Source: Pseudomonadota bacterium (GTDB taxonomy: Bacteria; Chloroflexota; UBA6077; JAJPGT01). From it: DNA of 64,000 nucleotides. Below, piece by piece: positions 48,326 to 56,757 of the stretch (position 1 is its first letter; the number at the start of each line of letters is the position of its first letter). The notes beneath the pieces were generated by a model that was given only the letters and a program-made list of their open reading frames with translations, was not told where the DNA came from and did no database searches. Location: positions 62,001-126,000 of the forward strand of contig JAJPGT010000099.1 in the NCBI GenBank assembly GCA_021325655.1, read 5' to 3'. A program made the translations under genes and the position numbers.

Positions 48326-49366
48326 ATGGGTGCGGGGGACCGGCCGCTGCTGGCACTGACGATGGGCGACCCGGCCGGCGTCGGGCCGGAGATCATCGCC
48401 AAGGCAGTGGCGGACCCGGAGGTGGGGGCGCTTTGTCGGCCGCTGACCATCGCCGACGCCGGGGTGATGCGTGCCGCCGTCGAGATCACCGGCGCGCCGC
48501 TGCGCGTGGTCGCGGTGGACGAGCCGGAGCAGGCGCGGTTCGAGCCAGGCACGCTCGTGGTGCTGGACCTGCGCAACGTGGACCTTTCGACGCTGCGGCG
48601 TGGGGTGGTCGCCGCAGCGGCGGGCAAGGCGGCCATCGAGGCGATCTGGCGCGCGGCGGAGCTGGCACTGGCCGGGCGGGTGGATGCCATCGTCACCGCG
48701 CCGATTCACAAAGAGGCGGCCAAGCTGGCCGGGATGGGCTTCCCCGGCCACACCGAGGCGCTCACGTACCTGAGCGGGCTCCCGCCCGGCAGCGAGGCGA
48801 TGATGCTCGCCTCCGAGCGGCTGAGGATCGCCCACGTCACCACGCACCGCCCGCTGGCGAGCGTCGCCGCGGCGCTGACCACTGAGCAGATCGCCCACAT
48901 CGCCCGGCTGGCGGCCGAGGCGGCGCGGCTGATGGGTGCTCCACGGGCCAGGGTGGCGATTGCCGGACTCAATCCGCACGCCGGTGAGCACGGGCTGTTC
49001 GGCGACGAGGAGGAGCGGATCATCCGGCCGGCGGTGGAGCAGCTCCGGGCCGAGGGGCTCGATGCCGAGGGGCCGTTCCCGCCGGACACCGTGTTCCACC
49101 GTGCCTACGAGGGCGAGTTCGACGCGGTGGTGGCGATGTACCACGACCAGGGGCACATCCCGATGAAGATGGTCGCCTTCGACGAGGGGGTGAACGTGAC
49201 CCTGGGCCTGCCGATCATCCGCACCTCGGTGGACCATGGCACCGCCTTCGACATCGCCGGCACCGGCAAGGCGCGCGCGGTGAACATGGTCGCGGCGATC
49301 CGCATGGCGGCGCGGATGGCCCGCACTCGCGCTGAACTGCAGGCGGCCCAGCCACCCCGGCGCTGA
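48326..49366 (+). CDS. pdxA: PdxA family 4-hydroxythreonine-4-phosphate dehydrogenase (PdxA2 candidate)
   Basis: LALTMGDPAGVGPEIIAKAVADP...VTAPIHKEAAKLAGMGFPGHTEALTYLSG...IAGLNPHAGEHGLFGDEEE...YHDQGHIPMKM. Confidence 0.95.
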   Translation: MGAGDRPLLALTMGDPAGVGPEIIAKAVADPEVGALCRPLTIADAGVMRAAVEITGAPLRVVAVDEPEQARFEPGTLVVLDLRNVDLSTLRRGVVAAAAGKAAIEAIWRAAELALAGRVDAIVTAPIHKEAAKLAGMGFPGHTEALTYLSGLPPGSEAMMLASERLRIAHVTTHRPLASVAAALTTEQIAHIARLAAEAARLMGAPRARVAIAGLNPHAGEHGLFGDEEERIIRPAVEQLRAEGLDAEGPFPPDTVFHRAYEGEFDAVVAMYHDQGHIPMKMVAFDEGVNVTLGLPIIRTSVDHGTAFDIAGTGKARAVNMVAAIRMAARMARTRAELQAAQPPRR

Positions 49367-49394
49367 GCCGAACGACACCCGCCGGCAGCAGCCG

Positions 49395-50609
49395 ATGTCC
49401 ACCCTGCTTGGGATTCTAGCCGACGACCTGACCGGCGCCTGCGACAGCGCCGCGCCATTCCACGCCCGGGGGCTCCGCACCGTCGTGGCGCTCCGCGGCC
49501 AGTGGACCTGGCCCGAGGACGCCGCGGTGGTGGCGCTGGACACCGACTCGCGGGCGCTCGCCCCAGAGGAGGCCGCGACGCGGGTGCGCGCCGCGGGGGA
49601 GGCCTTGCTCCGCGCAGGGGTGCGCGACTGGTTCAAGAAGGTCGATTCCACCCTGCGGGGCAACGTGGGCGCGGAGATCGAGGCAGCGCTGGCGATCCGT
49701 GGGGCGCGACTCGCGCTGTTGGCGCCCAGCTTTCCGGCCAACGAGCGCCACGTGCGCGAGGGCATCCTCTCCGTCGGCGCGGGGACCTCGGCCACCACCG
49801 TGGATGCGCAGGCGCTCCTCAGCGGCCAGCTCAGCCGTCCGCCGACGCTGGTTGGACTCGGCCAGGTCGAGCGCGGCCCGGCGGGTCTGGCGGAGATGCT
49901 GCGGCCACTGCTCGACGGACCGCCCACGGTCGCCCTGGTGGATGCTACCAGCGACGCGCACCTGCGTGCGATCGCCCAGGCCGGGCGGCTCCTGGGCGAT
50001 CGCTGCCTGCTGGCCGGCTCGGGCGGCCTGTCGGCGGCGCTGGCAGAGCAGGCGCCGCTCGGGCCGCGATACGAGCCGGCGCCGAGCCCGGGTCCGGTGC
50101 TGGTCCTGATCGGGACACTCCACCCCCGCACCCGCGGCCAGCTCTCGGTCGCCGCGGAACGTCTGGGAGTCCCTCCGCTGGAGATTCCCACCGGGCCCGA
50201 CGCCCGCTCGGATGCTGTTCAGCCGGTGCTGGCCTCCGTCCGGGAGACGCTACGCCAGCGCGGCGTCGCGCTGCTCACTACCGCGGCTGAGAGGCCCGAG
50301 CCGGCGGACGACGCCCGAGCCGCCGAGCGGCTGGCGCAGGCAGCACTCCCGCTGCTCCGCGAAGACGCGGTCGCAGGCGTGGTCGCGAGCGGTGGCGACA
50401 CCGTCGCCGCGCTCTGCCGCGCGCTCGGCGCCGGTCTGCTGGAGCTGGGCGACGAGGTGCTGGTCGGCATGCCGCAGGCGCGGCTGCTCGGCGGCCTGCG
50501 GCCCGGGCTTCCGCTGGTGACGAAATCCGGTGGCTTCGGGCCGCCCGACGCACTGGTCCAGGCGGTTCGCGCCCTGCAGCCAACGCCCTGGCGGGAGCCG
50601 TCGCGGTAA
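49395..50609 (+). CDS. Four-carbon acid sugar kinase family protein (DUF1537)
   Basis: LLGILADDLTGACDSAAPFHARGLRTVVAL...WFKKVDSTLRGNVGAEIEAAL...LVTKSGGFGPPDAL. Confidence 0.92.
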   Translation: MSTLLGILADDLTGACDSAAPFHARGLRTVVALRGQWTWPEDAAVVALDTDSRALAPEEAATRVRAAGEALLRAGVRDWFKKVDSTLRGNVGAEIEAALAIRGARLALLAPSFPANERHVREGILSVGAGTSATTVDAQALLSGQLSRPPTLVGLGQVERGPAGLAEMLRPLLDGPPTVALVDATSDAHLRAIAQAGRLLGDRCLLAGSGGLSAALAEQAPLGPRYEPAPSPGPVLVLIGTLHPRTRGQLSVAAERLGVPPLEIPTGPDARSDAVQPVLASVRETLRQRGVALLTTAAERPEPADDARAAERLAQAALPLLREDAVAGVVASGGDTVAALCRALGAGLLELGDEVLVGMPQARLLGGLRPGLPLVTKSGGFGPPDALVQAVRALQPTPWREPSR

Positions 50610-50625
50610 GCGCCGCCGCGCCGAC

Positions 50626-52989
50626 CTACGGCACATGCGGCAGGGCGCGCAGCACCATCTCGAGCTGGCAGCGGGGGGCGCTGGAAGGGGTATTGGGATA
50701 ACAGGAGCCACTGCCATCGCCCCGCGGGCCGTAGGAGGTCAGGCCGCGCCCGTTGTCGTAATAGATGGCGCTGCGCGTCAGCGGGCTCTCGGCCGACCAG
50801 GCGCCGACACCGGCGACGATCGGAAAGCTGAGGACGAAACGAAGCTGGTGGAGCTCCTGGTTCAGCCGGGCCTGCTCGTCGCCGGCGGCATACAGCCCGG
50901 AGACCGAACGGGTGGTGCCGAGCTCTTCGACCAGCACCGGCAGCCGCCGGCCGCTGGGGCAATCGCTGTTGACGATGTTCTGCAGATCCCAGTCGATCGG
51001 CATATCCCCCCCGCGCCCTGGCCCAACCCAGTCATAGGTGTGCAGGGTGTAGGCGTCGAACGGCAGCTCGCAGTAGAGCGCGCGCGCCACCGGTGACACC
51101 TCCTGCCAGGGGTCCAGGTGGTTCGCGCCCATGGTCCCGGGGAGCATCGGGGTGAGCGGATCGATCGCCCGCATCTCCGCGCTCATCTGGCGCAGAAAGT
51201 CGAGGATCAGCGGCGGGTTCGTGGGGGTGTGCAGCTCGTTACCCACCTCCCAGGCGGCGATGACGTCCGTCGCCCCACTGTCACGCACGGTGCGCATCAG
51301 ATCCGTGGCAAAGCCGAGGTACGCCCCGCGCCAGTCCTGGGTGTAGAAGGGCATCAGGAGCTGGTAGAAGCCGTCCACCAGACCGAAGTTGCCCTGGGGC
51401 TCTGCCGGGACCGGCTGGTAGTTGCTCACCAGCGCGACGATGAGGCGCAGGCCGGCTGCCCGCAGGTCCGGGGCGATCTGGACGATCCGGGCACCCACCT
51501 GCTTGCCGTCCCAGGGCTTGTACGTAATCGGATCGGTGGGGAAGACGCGGATCACGCCTGCGTTCATCCACTGCGCGTAGCGAATGTCCTCTCGGATGTC
51601 GTTCACATCGTCGTGGAACAGCATTGCCGGCATATTGAGCAGCAGGAACTTGCCGCCCAGCACGTCGCGCCCCTGGAAGTGGATCGCGTCCGGCGAGGTC
51701 CCCAGCGCGGAGGTGGCGCTGGCCTGCCCCCCCCGCGTGATCGGCTGGATGCGCTCGACCGCCACCGGCACGTCGCTGACAATCGCAGCCCCGCTGGGCC
51801 GATCCGAGCCGCCGTCGGCGAGCGGCAGCGTCGCGATGGCGTGCGCCGCGATGGTGGCCGGGAAGCTCGGGGCATCTCCATGCTCGTCGAGCGGCCGGAT
51901 CTGGAGGTGCGCCACGCTGGCGTTGGGATTCTCCACCCGGAGCAGCGCCGGCTGCGCTCCTCCCGCCACGCCCTCGGCAAACAGCCAGGTCCAGCCAAGG
52001 TCTGGCGCGGCCGGGTGCACGATCTCGGTTCCGTCGTCCTGCTGCCGGCTCTGCTCCACGACCACGCCGGCGCTCGCCTGGAGCTGGACAGCGTAGTCGC
52101 CGGGCTGCGCGGGCAATGGGACATCCAGCGGCGCGCCCGGCTTCGCCGTCAGATCCAGCCGCTGCACCGGCCCCCAGGAGGCCAGAAGGTCAACCGTCAG
52201 GTGAACCGGGTCGCTGGCGGGGTTCAGGACGGTGAGATGGGCCGGGCCGGCACCCACCGCGGCCGCCGGGGCGTACCAGAGCTTGGACGCCTTGGTCGCT
52301 CCGGGCAGGGCGTCGCTCCCAGCCTCGCTGGTTGCGCTGACCCGCTCCACTACCACCGGCTGCGTTGCATCCACCCGGGCGCTGGTGGCCGTGCCACTGC
52401 CCGCCCCGGCTGGATCGAGGCTCACCCGGGCGCGCGGAGCGACCGTGGCCGACTGCTTCGCCTGCGTTCCATCCGCCAGGGTGTACGCCACCGAGAGCGT
52501 CGCCACGCTGTCGCCCGGGTTGAACACCACCAGGCGGCCTGTCCCCACCGCGCTCTGCAGGCGGGCAAACCACCAGGTCTGCGCCGGCGCGGTGGCCGCG
52601 GCGGACGAGGCGGTAGCGTTGTGGAAGATCGAGCGCTCGACCACGAGCGGCTGGTCGGCTTCGACCAGCACTGCGAATGCCGCTCGGGGGACGAGCGGGT
52701 TGGCGTATACGCCGCGCCGCGTCCCGGGCGCCAGCGCCAGCGGGGTGACGACGGGCGCTCCGCCATCCGGATAGAACGTCAGCCGGGCCGTCGCCGGGGC
52801 GCGTCCCGGGTTGGCCAGCAGCAGCCAGGTCTCGTCGGGAGCAGCGGAAGAGCCATAGGCGAGCGCCAGCTTCCAGGGCAGCGGGAGGTCAGGAGCCGGG
52901 CTGGCTGAGGTGGCAGGTGCGGCGCTCACCAGAAGCGCGCACAGCATCAGCAGCGCGAGGAGGCGCTTGAGCAGATGGGGGCGTGGCAT
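50626..52989 (-). CDS. Secreted clan GH-A glycoside hydrolase-like protein with four N-terminal beta repeats
   Basis: Signal peptide MPRPHLLKRLLALLMLCALLVSAAPATSA; four ~85-aa repeats mostly ending PVVVER-like; TIM-barrel motifs AAWEVGNELHTP and PVLVEELGTTRS. Confidence 0.75.
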   Translation of the reverse strand: MPRPHLLKRLLALLMLCALLVSAAPATSASPAPDLPLPWKLALAYGSSAAPDETWLLLANPGRAPATARLTFYPDGGAPVVTPLALAPGTRRGVYANPLVPRAAFAVLVEADQPLVVERSIFHNATASSAAATAPAQTWWFARLQSAVGTGRLVVFNPGDSVATLSVAYTLADGTQAKQSATVAPRARVSLDPAGAGSGTATSARVDATQPVVVERVSATSEAGSDALPGATKASKLWYAPAAAVGAGPAHLTVLNPASDPVHLTVDLLASWGPVQRLDLTAKPGAPLDVPLPAQPGDYAVQLQASAGVVVEQSRQQDDGTEIVHPAAPDLGWTWLFAEGVAGGAQPALLRVENPNASVAHLQIRPLDEHGDAPSFPATIAAHAIATLPLADGGSDRPSGAAIVSDVPVAVERIQPITRGGQASATSALGTSPDAIHFQGRDVLGGKFLLLNMPAMLFHDDVNDIREDIRYAQWMNAGVIRVFPTDPITYKPWDGKQVGARIVQIAPDLRAAGLRLIVALVSNYQPVPAEPQGNFGLVDGFYQLLMPFYTQDWRGAYLGFATDLMRTVRDSGATDVIAAWEVGNELHTPTNPPLILDFLRQMSAEMRAIDPLTPMLPGTMGANHLDPWQEVSPVARALYCELPFDAYTLHTYDWVGPGRGGDMPIDWDLQNIVNSDCPSGRRLPVLVEELGTTRSVSGLYAAGDEQARLNQELHQLRFVLSFPIVAGVGAWSAESPLTRSAIYYDNGRGLTSYGPRGDGSGSCYPNTPSSAPRCQLEMVLRALPHVP

Positions 52990-53028
52990 GAGGTCCAGGG
53001 GCACTCTATCGGGGCCGCCGGCCGGCTG

Positions 53029-53961
53029 TCAAACCCGGCGCGCGGACCGCGCTCCGCTGGTCGCCAGCAGCGACACCGCCGCGGTCACCGCCAGGATCAG
53101 TCCGATCAGTCCCAGCGAAAGCCAGACCGGGACGCTGACCAGGTCCGCGGTGAGCATCTTCGCCCCGGCCAGCACCAGGATGGCCCCGAGCCCAACCTTC
53201 AGATAGACGAAACGGTTCATGAGCCCGGCCAGCAGGAAGTACATCGCCTGCAGCCCCAGGATAGCGAAGGCGTTGGAGGTGAAGACGAGGAACGGGTCGC
53301 TCGTCACCGCGAAGACGGCGGGGATGGAATCGACCGCGAACACGATGTCCGTTGTCCCGATCACCACCAGCACCGCGAGCAGCGGCGTGGCCACGCGCCG
53401 GCCGGCCTCGGCCACCAGCAGCCGGGCGCCGTGGTATTTCGTGCTGACCGGCAGCACCCGGCGCAGCAGCCCCAAAGCCGGGTTGTGCGCCGGATCAACC
53501 TCGCCGCCCCGCTCGAGCGCCATCCTGATACCGGTGATGACCAGGAAGGCGCCGAACAGATAGATGACCCAGTGGAACCGCTCCAGCAGCGCGGCTCCGA
53601 CCAGGATGAAGATCGCCCGGAAGACGATCGCTCCCAGCACACCCCAGAACAGGGCCCGGTGCTGGAGCGCGGCCGGGACGGCAAAGGCCTGGAAGATCAG
53701 CGCGAAGACGAAGATATTGTCAACCGACAGGCTCTTCTCGATCAGGTAGCCGGCCAGGTACGCGCCCGCGGCGTCGGTCCCCTGCCAGAGCCAGACGAGC
53801 CCGCCGAACAGCAGTCCGAGCACCACCCAGAGGACGCTCCAGGCCGCGGCTTCGCGCAGCGACACCGCGTGCGCCTCCGCGTGGAACACCAACAGGTCCA
53901 GCGCCAGGACAACCAGGAGACCGCCAACGAACGCGGCCCACACCCACCACTCCACAGCCAT
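53029..53961 (-). CDS. TerC family integral membrane protein (Alx-like)
   Basis: MAVEWWVWAAFVGGLLVVLALDLLVFHAEAHAVSLREAAAWSVLWV...GYLIEKSLSVDNIFVFALIFQAFAVP...IGTTDIVFAVDSIPAVFAVTSDPFLVFTSNAFAILGLQAMYFLLAG. Confidence 0.96.
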   Translation of the reverse strand: MAVEWWVWAAFVGGLLVVLALDLLVFHAEAHAVSLREAAAWSVLWVVLGLLFGGLVWLWQGTDAAGAYLAGYLIEKSLSVDNIFVFALIFQAFAVPAALQHRALFWGVLGAIVFRAIFILVGAALLERFHWVIYLFGAFLVITGIRMALERGGEVDPAHNPALGLLRRVLPVSTKYHGARLLVAEAGRRVATPLLAVLVVIGTTDIVFAVDSIPAVFAVTSDPFLVFTSNAFAILGLQAMYFLLAGLMNRFVYLKVGLGAILVLAGAKMLTADLVSVPVWLSLGLIGLILAVTAAVSLLATSGARSARRV

Positions 53962-53998
53962 GAAAAAACTCCGGCTCAATGCCCGTTGGGCGATCTTG

Positions 53999-54088
53999 CC
54001 GAAGGTCTCTCCTGACCGGGAGCGGTGGCGCCGCCGGGCCTCACGGCCGTGCTGACGACGACGCCGTCTACGGGATACTCCCCCTCGG
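53999..54088 (-). ncRNA. yybP-ykoY (manganese) riboswitch
   Basis: Minus strand CCGAGGGGGAGUAUCCCGUAGACGGCGUCGUCGUCAGCACGGCCGUGAGGCCCGGCGGCGCCACCGCUCCCGGUCAGGAGAGACCUUCGG; P1 CCGAGGG/CCUUCGG closes it; GGGGAGUA and GAGACCUU hallmarks; 37 nt before terC ATG. Confidence 0.87.
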
Positions 54089-54195
54089 ACCGTTGTCAGT
54101 ATACCAGGCCCAGTGGCCGGAATGTCCGCCGCTCTGCCCATCGGCCGTTTGTCGCCCCGCCGGGCACGCCTGCCGTATACTGAGGGCGCGTGGCT

Positions 54196-54459
54196 GTGCT
54201 AGACGGGGAGCTAGCGGTGCCCTGAACCCGCAACCCGCTATAGCGGGGTTGAAATCCTTCCCGAGGCCAGGCGCTGTTTGGTCAGGTCTGCGTTAAGTGG
54301 CGTCGATGGTCTGGTCCTGCGCGGCGGTGGTCTGCGAACCCCGCCAGGTCTGGAAGGAAGCAACGGTAAGCAGTCTCCACCGGGTGCCGCAGGGGAGCCG
54401 GGCCGGAGCAGGCTGGCGCAGGGCCGCGAGGAACGCCTAGGTCGACGGAAGGTGCACGG
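54196..54459 (+). ncRNA. ffs: Signal recognition particle RNA, large (Bacillus-type, with Alu domain)
   Basis: GTGCTAGACGGGGAGCTAGCGGTGCCCTG...AACCCGCTATAGCGGGGTTGAA...CCGCCAGGTCTGGAAGGAAGCAACGGTAAGCAG...GGTGCCGCAGGG...GACGGAAGGTGCACGG; matches the B. subtilis scRNA layout from memory; ends pair GTGC/GCAC. Confidence 0.93.
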
Positions 54460-55348
54460 CCACGCGATCTCTCCCCCGCGTGCCGAGCGCGCTCCTGAGA
54501 GTGCGCCGGCGACACTCGATCCCAGCCATCCCGTCGCGCTCCTGCGGGCCCTCGGGCTACGCGCCCGCAAGGGGCTGTCACAGTCGTTCCTCGTCGATCC
54601 CGCCATTGCCCGCGCCGCGGCCGCCGCGGCGGAGCTCACTCCGGCCGACACCGTCGTCGAGCCGGGCCCGGGCCTGGGGCTGCTCACCCGAGAGCTGGTC
54701 AAGCGCGCCGGCCGGGTCATTGCGGTCGAGCTCGACCCTGCGCTGGCCACGGCGCTACCCCGGATCGTCCCGGCCGAGAACCTGGAGGTGGTCCAGGGAG
54801 ACATCCTTCAGTTCGACCCCGCTGCCTACAACCTGGAGCGCTACCTGCTGGTGTCGAACCTGCCGTATCAGATCACCTCACCCGTCCTCACTCGCTTCCT
54901 GGTGGACGTGCCCCCACCCGTCCGCATGGTGCTGATGCTCCAGCGAGAGGTCGCGGAGAAGCTGCTGGCGCGCCCGGGCTCGTTCAGCTTTCTTTCGGTG
55001 CAGACCCAGCTCCTGGCGACCGCGCGGCTCGTCCGCCACGTTCCCCCGGGCGCCTTCTCTCCCCGCCCACGGGTGCTGTCCACCCTGGTGCGCCTGGACA
55101 CCCGCCCGGCAGCAGCGGTGCCGGGCGGCGACGTGCGCGCCTTCCTGGCCTTCGTCCGGGCTGGCTTCGCCCAGCCCCGCAAGCAGTTGCGCAACTCGCT
55201 CGCCCAGGGCCTGAACGAGCCGCCGGCCCGGGTCGATGCCCTTCTGGCGGCAACGGCGATCCCGCCCACCCGCCGCCCGCAGGAGCTCACGCTCGACGAC
55301 TGGCGCTTCCTGTACGCTGCTTACCTCGCCCGACGCCCCGCGTCATGA
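54452..55348 (+). CDS. rsmA: 16S rRNA (adenine1518/1519-N6)-dimethyltransferase RsmA/KsgA
   Basis: LRALGLRARKGLSQSFLVDPAIARAAAAAAELTPADTVVEPGPGLGLLTRELVKRAGRVIAVELD; VSNLPYQITSPVL. ORF-track start 54278 lies inside SRP RNA; GTG 54452 is the only nearby plausible start. Confidence 0.93.
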   Translation: MHGHAISPPRAERAPESAPATLDPSHPVALLRALGLRARKGLSQSFLVDPAIARAAAAAAELTPADTVVEPGPGLGLLTRELVKRAGRVIAVELDPALATALPRIVPAENLEVVQGDILQFDPAAYNLERYLLVSNLPYQITSPVLTRFLVDVPPPVRMVLMLQREVAEKLLARPGSFSFLSVQTQLLATARLVRHVPPGAFSPRPRVLSTLVRLDTRPAAAVPGGDVRAFLAFVRAGFAQPRKQLRNSLAQGLNEPPARVDALLAATAIPPTRRPQELTLDDWRFLYAAYLARRPAS

Positions 55349-56235
55349 GCGTCCGCATCCTGGCTCCGGCGAAGATCAACCTGGTGCTGGAGGTGCTCGG
55401 CCGGCGGGCGGACGGCTTCCATGAGCTGGCCAGCGTGGTCCATACGGTCGGCCTCTGTGACGAGCTGGAGCTCGAACCGGCCGACGACGTTCAGGTGCGG
55501 CTTGTTGGCGCCGAGGTAGCACCCGAGCAGGATCTCATCCGCCGGGCGGCGCTGGCCTTGCGCCAGGCGCTGGGCCTGTCCCTGGGCGCGCGGATCGCCT
55601 GTGTCAAGCGCATCCCGGTGGCCTCTGGCCTGGGTGGGGGCAGCAGCGACGCGGCCGCCACCCTGCGCGGGCTCGCGCGGCTGTGGAACGTCGAGGCCGA
55701 GGCGGCGATCAGCCGCCTGGCGCCTCAGCTTGGCTCCGACGTCCCGCTGTTCCTCTGTCCCGGCGCGGCGCTGGTGCAGGGGCATGGCGACCGCATCACC
55801 CCGCTGCCGGCAGTGCAGCGCGGCTGGGCGGTGCTTGTGCCACTGGCAGCGGGCCTCGCCCGCAAGACCGAGCGCCTCTTTGCCCAGCTCGATCCCGCGC
55901 AGTACAGCACTGGGGCGCGCGCCCAAGCCCTGGCCACCGCACTGCGCCAGGGCAGCTTCCCACCCGACGAGGCGCTGGGCAACGTCTTCGAGCCGCTGGC
56001 ACGCGCGCTCTATCCGGGCCTGGCGGCGTTGCAGGATGGGCTCCGCGTGAGGACCGGCGTCCGGTTTCACCTGTCAGGCGCGGGCCCGAGCCTATTCGCC
56101 CTGTGCACCAGCGAGGCCGAGGCCGCGGCGCTCGCCTGCGCCGCCCGGGCGCTCGCCCCGTCGGTGTGCCCGGTGCGCCTGGTTGGGGCAGCCGCGCGCG
56201 TAGAAGTCGCCGAGCACGGTACAATCCTTGCGTGA
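55345..56235 (+). CDS. ispE: 4-diphosphocytidyl-2-C-methyl-D-erythritol kinase IspE
   Basis: VRILAPAKINLVLEVLGRRADGFHELASVVHTV...IPVASGLGGGSSDAAATLRGL...SGAGPSLFAL; ATGA overlap with rsmA. Confidence 0.96.
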   Translation: MSVRILAPAKINLVLEVLGRRADGFHELASVVHTVGLCDELELEPADDVQVRLVGAEVAPEQDLIRRAALALRQALGLSLGARIACVKRIPVASGLGGGSSDAAATLRGLARLWNVEAEAAISRLAPQLGSDVPLFLCPGAALVQGHGDRITPLPAVQRGWAVLVPLAAGLARKTERLFAQLDPAQYSTGARAQALATALRQGSFPPDEALGNVFEPLARALYPGLAALQDGLRVRTGVRFHLSGAGPSLFALCTSEAEAAALACAARALAPSVCPVRLVGAAARVEVAEHGTILA

Positions 56236-56313
56236 CTCCTCTCGGCCCGGCAGGAGCCGCGGCCCGGTGTGCGCCGGCGAGGTACACGCACCGGCGTCAA
56301 AGTGGAGACGACA

Positions 56314-56538
56314 ATGGCTGAAGGTGTAATTGTCCGGCTTATTCGGGACCGTGGCTTTGGCTTCATCCGAACCGAGCCAGAGGGTGAGGAGATCTTTTTC
56401 CACGCCACCGCGGTGGCTGATGGTCGATTCGACACGCTGCAAGAGGGGCAGCGGGTACAATTCGATCGGGTTCGCGATCCGCGTGGCCGGGGGATGCGCG
56501 CCGAAAACGTGCGGCTGGTGGCGAACGCCACTCGCTAG
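56314..56538 (+). CDS. Cold shock domain protein
   Basis: MAEGVIVRLIRDRGFGFIRTEPEGEEIFFHATAVADGRFDTLQEGQRVQFDRV. Confidence 0.92.
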   Translation: MAEGVIVRLIRDRGFGFIRTEPEGEEIFFHATAVADGRFDTLQEGQRVQFDRVRDPRGRGMRAENVRLVANATR

Positions 56539-56595
56539 CTCGACGACGGCCCGGTGACAGGCACTGGCCGCCCTGTTACCAATAGGGGCGGAAGG

Positions 56596-56625
56596 TTGAC
56601 AGCCGTTTTCGGGCTTGAGTAGTAT
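56596..56625 (+). promoter_or_regulatory. sigma70-type promoter of tRNA-Gln
   Basis: TTGACA (56596-56601), N18, TAGTAT (56620-56625), 21 nt before the tRNA 5' end. Confidence 0.65.
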
Positions 56626-56646
56626 CGACGGCGGGCGTCATTCTGT

Positions 56647-56720
56647 TGGCGAGTGGTGTAGCGGTAACACAGGGGACTTTGGATCCTCTATCCCAGGTTC
56701 GAATCCTGGCTCGCCAGCCA
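56647..56720 (+). tRNA. tRNA-Gln(TTG), CCA encoded
   Basis: TGGCGAG...CTTTGGA anticodon loop...GGTTCGAATCC...CTCGCCA G CCA; 7-bp acceptor. Confidence 0.95.
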
Positions 56721-56757
56721 GGTGGGAACGCGGCGGGCAGCCCTGCACTCAATTCGC

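Noticed and set aside
48239-50191. 650-aa minus-strand ORF
   Set aside because: Shadow of pdxA and DUF1537, both well supported
51118-52908. 596-aa plus-strand ORF
   Set aside because: Antisense to the GH-A protein; low-complexity Arg/Gly translation
53962-54141. N-terminal extension of terC ORF
   Set aside because: Overlaps the yybP-ykoY aptamer
54278-54451. N-terminal extension of rsmA ORF
   Set aside because: Overlaps the SRP RNA; not coding
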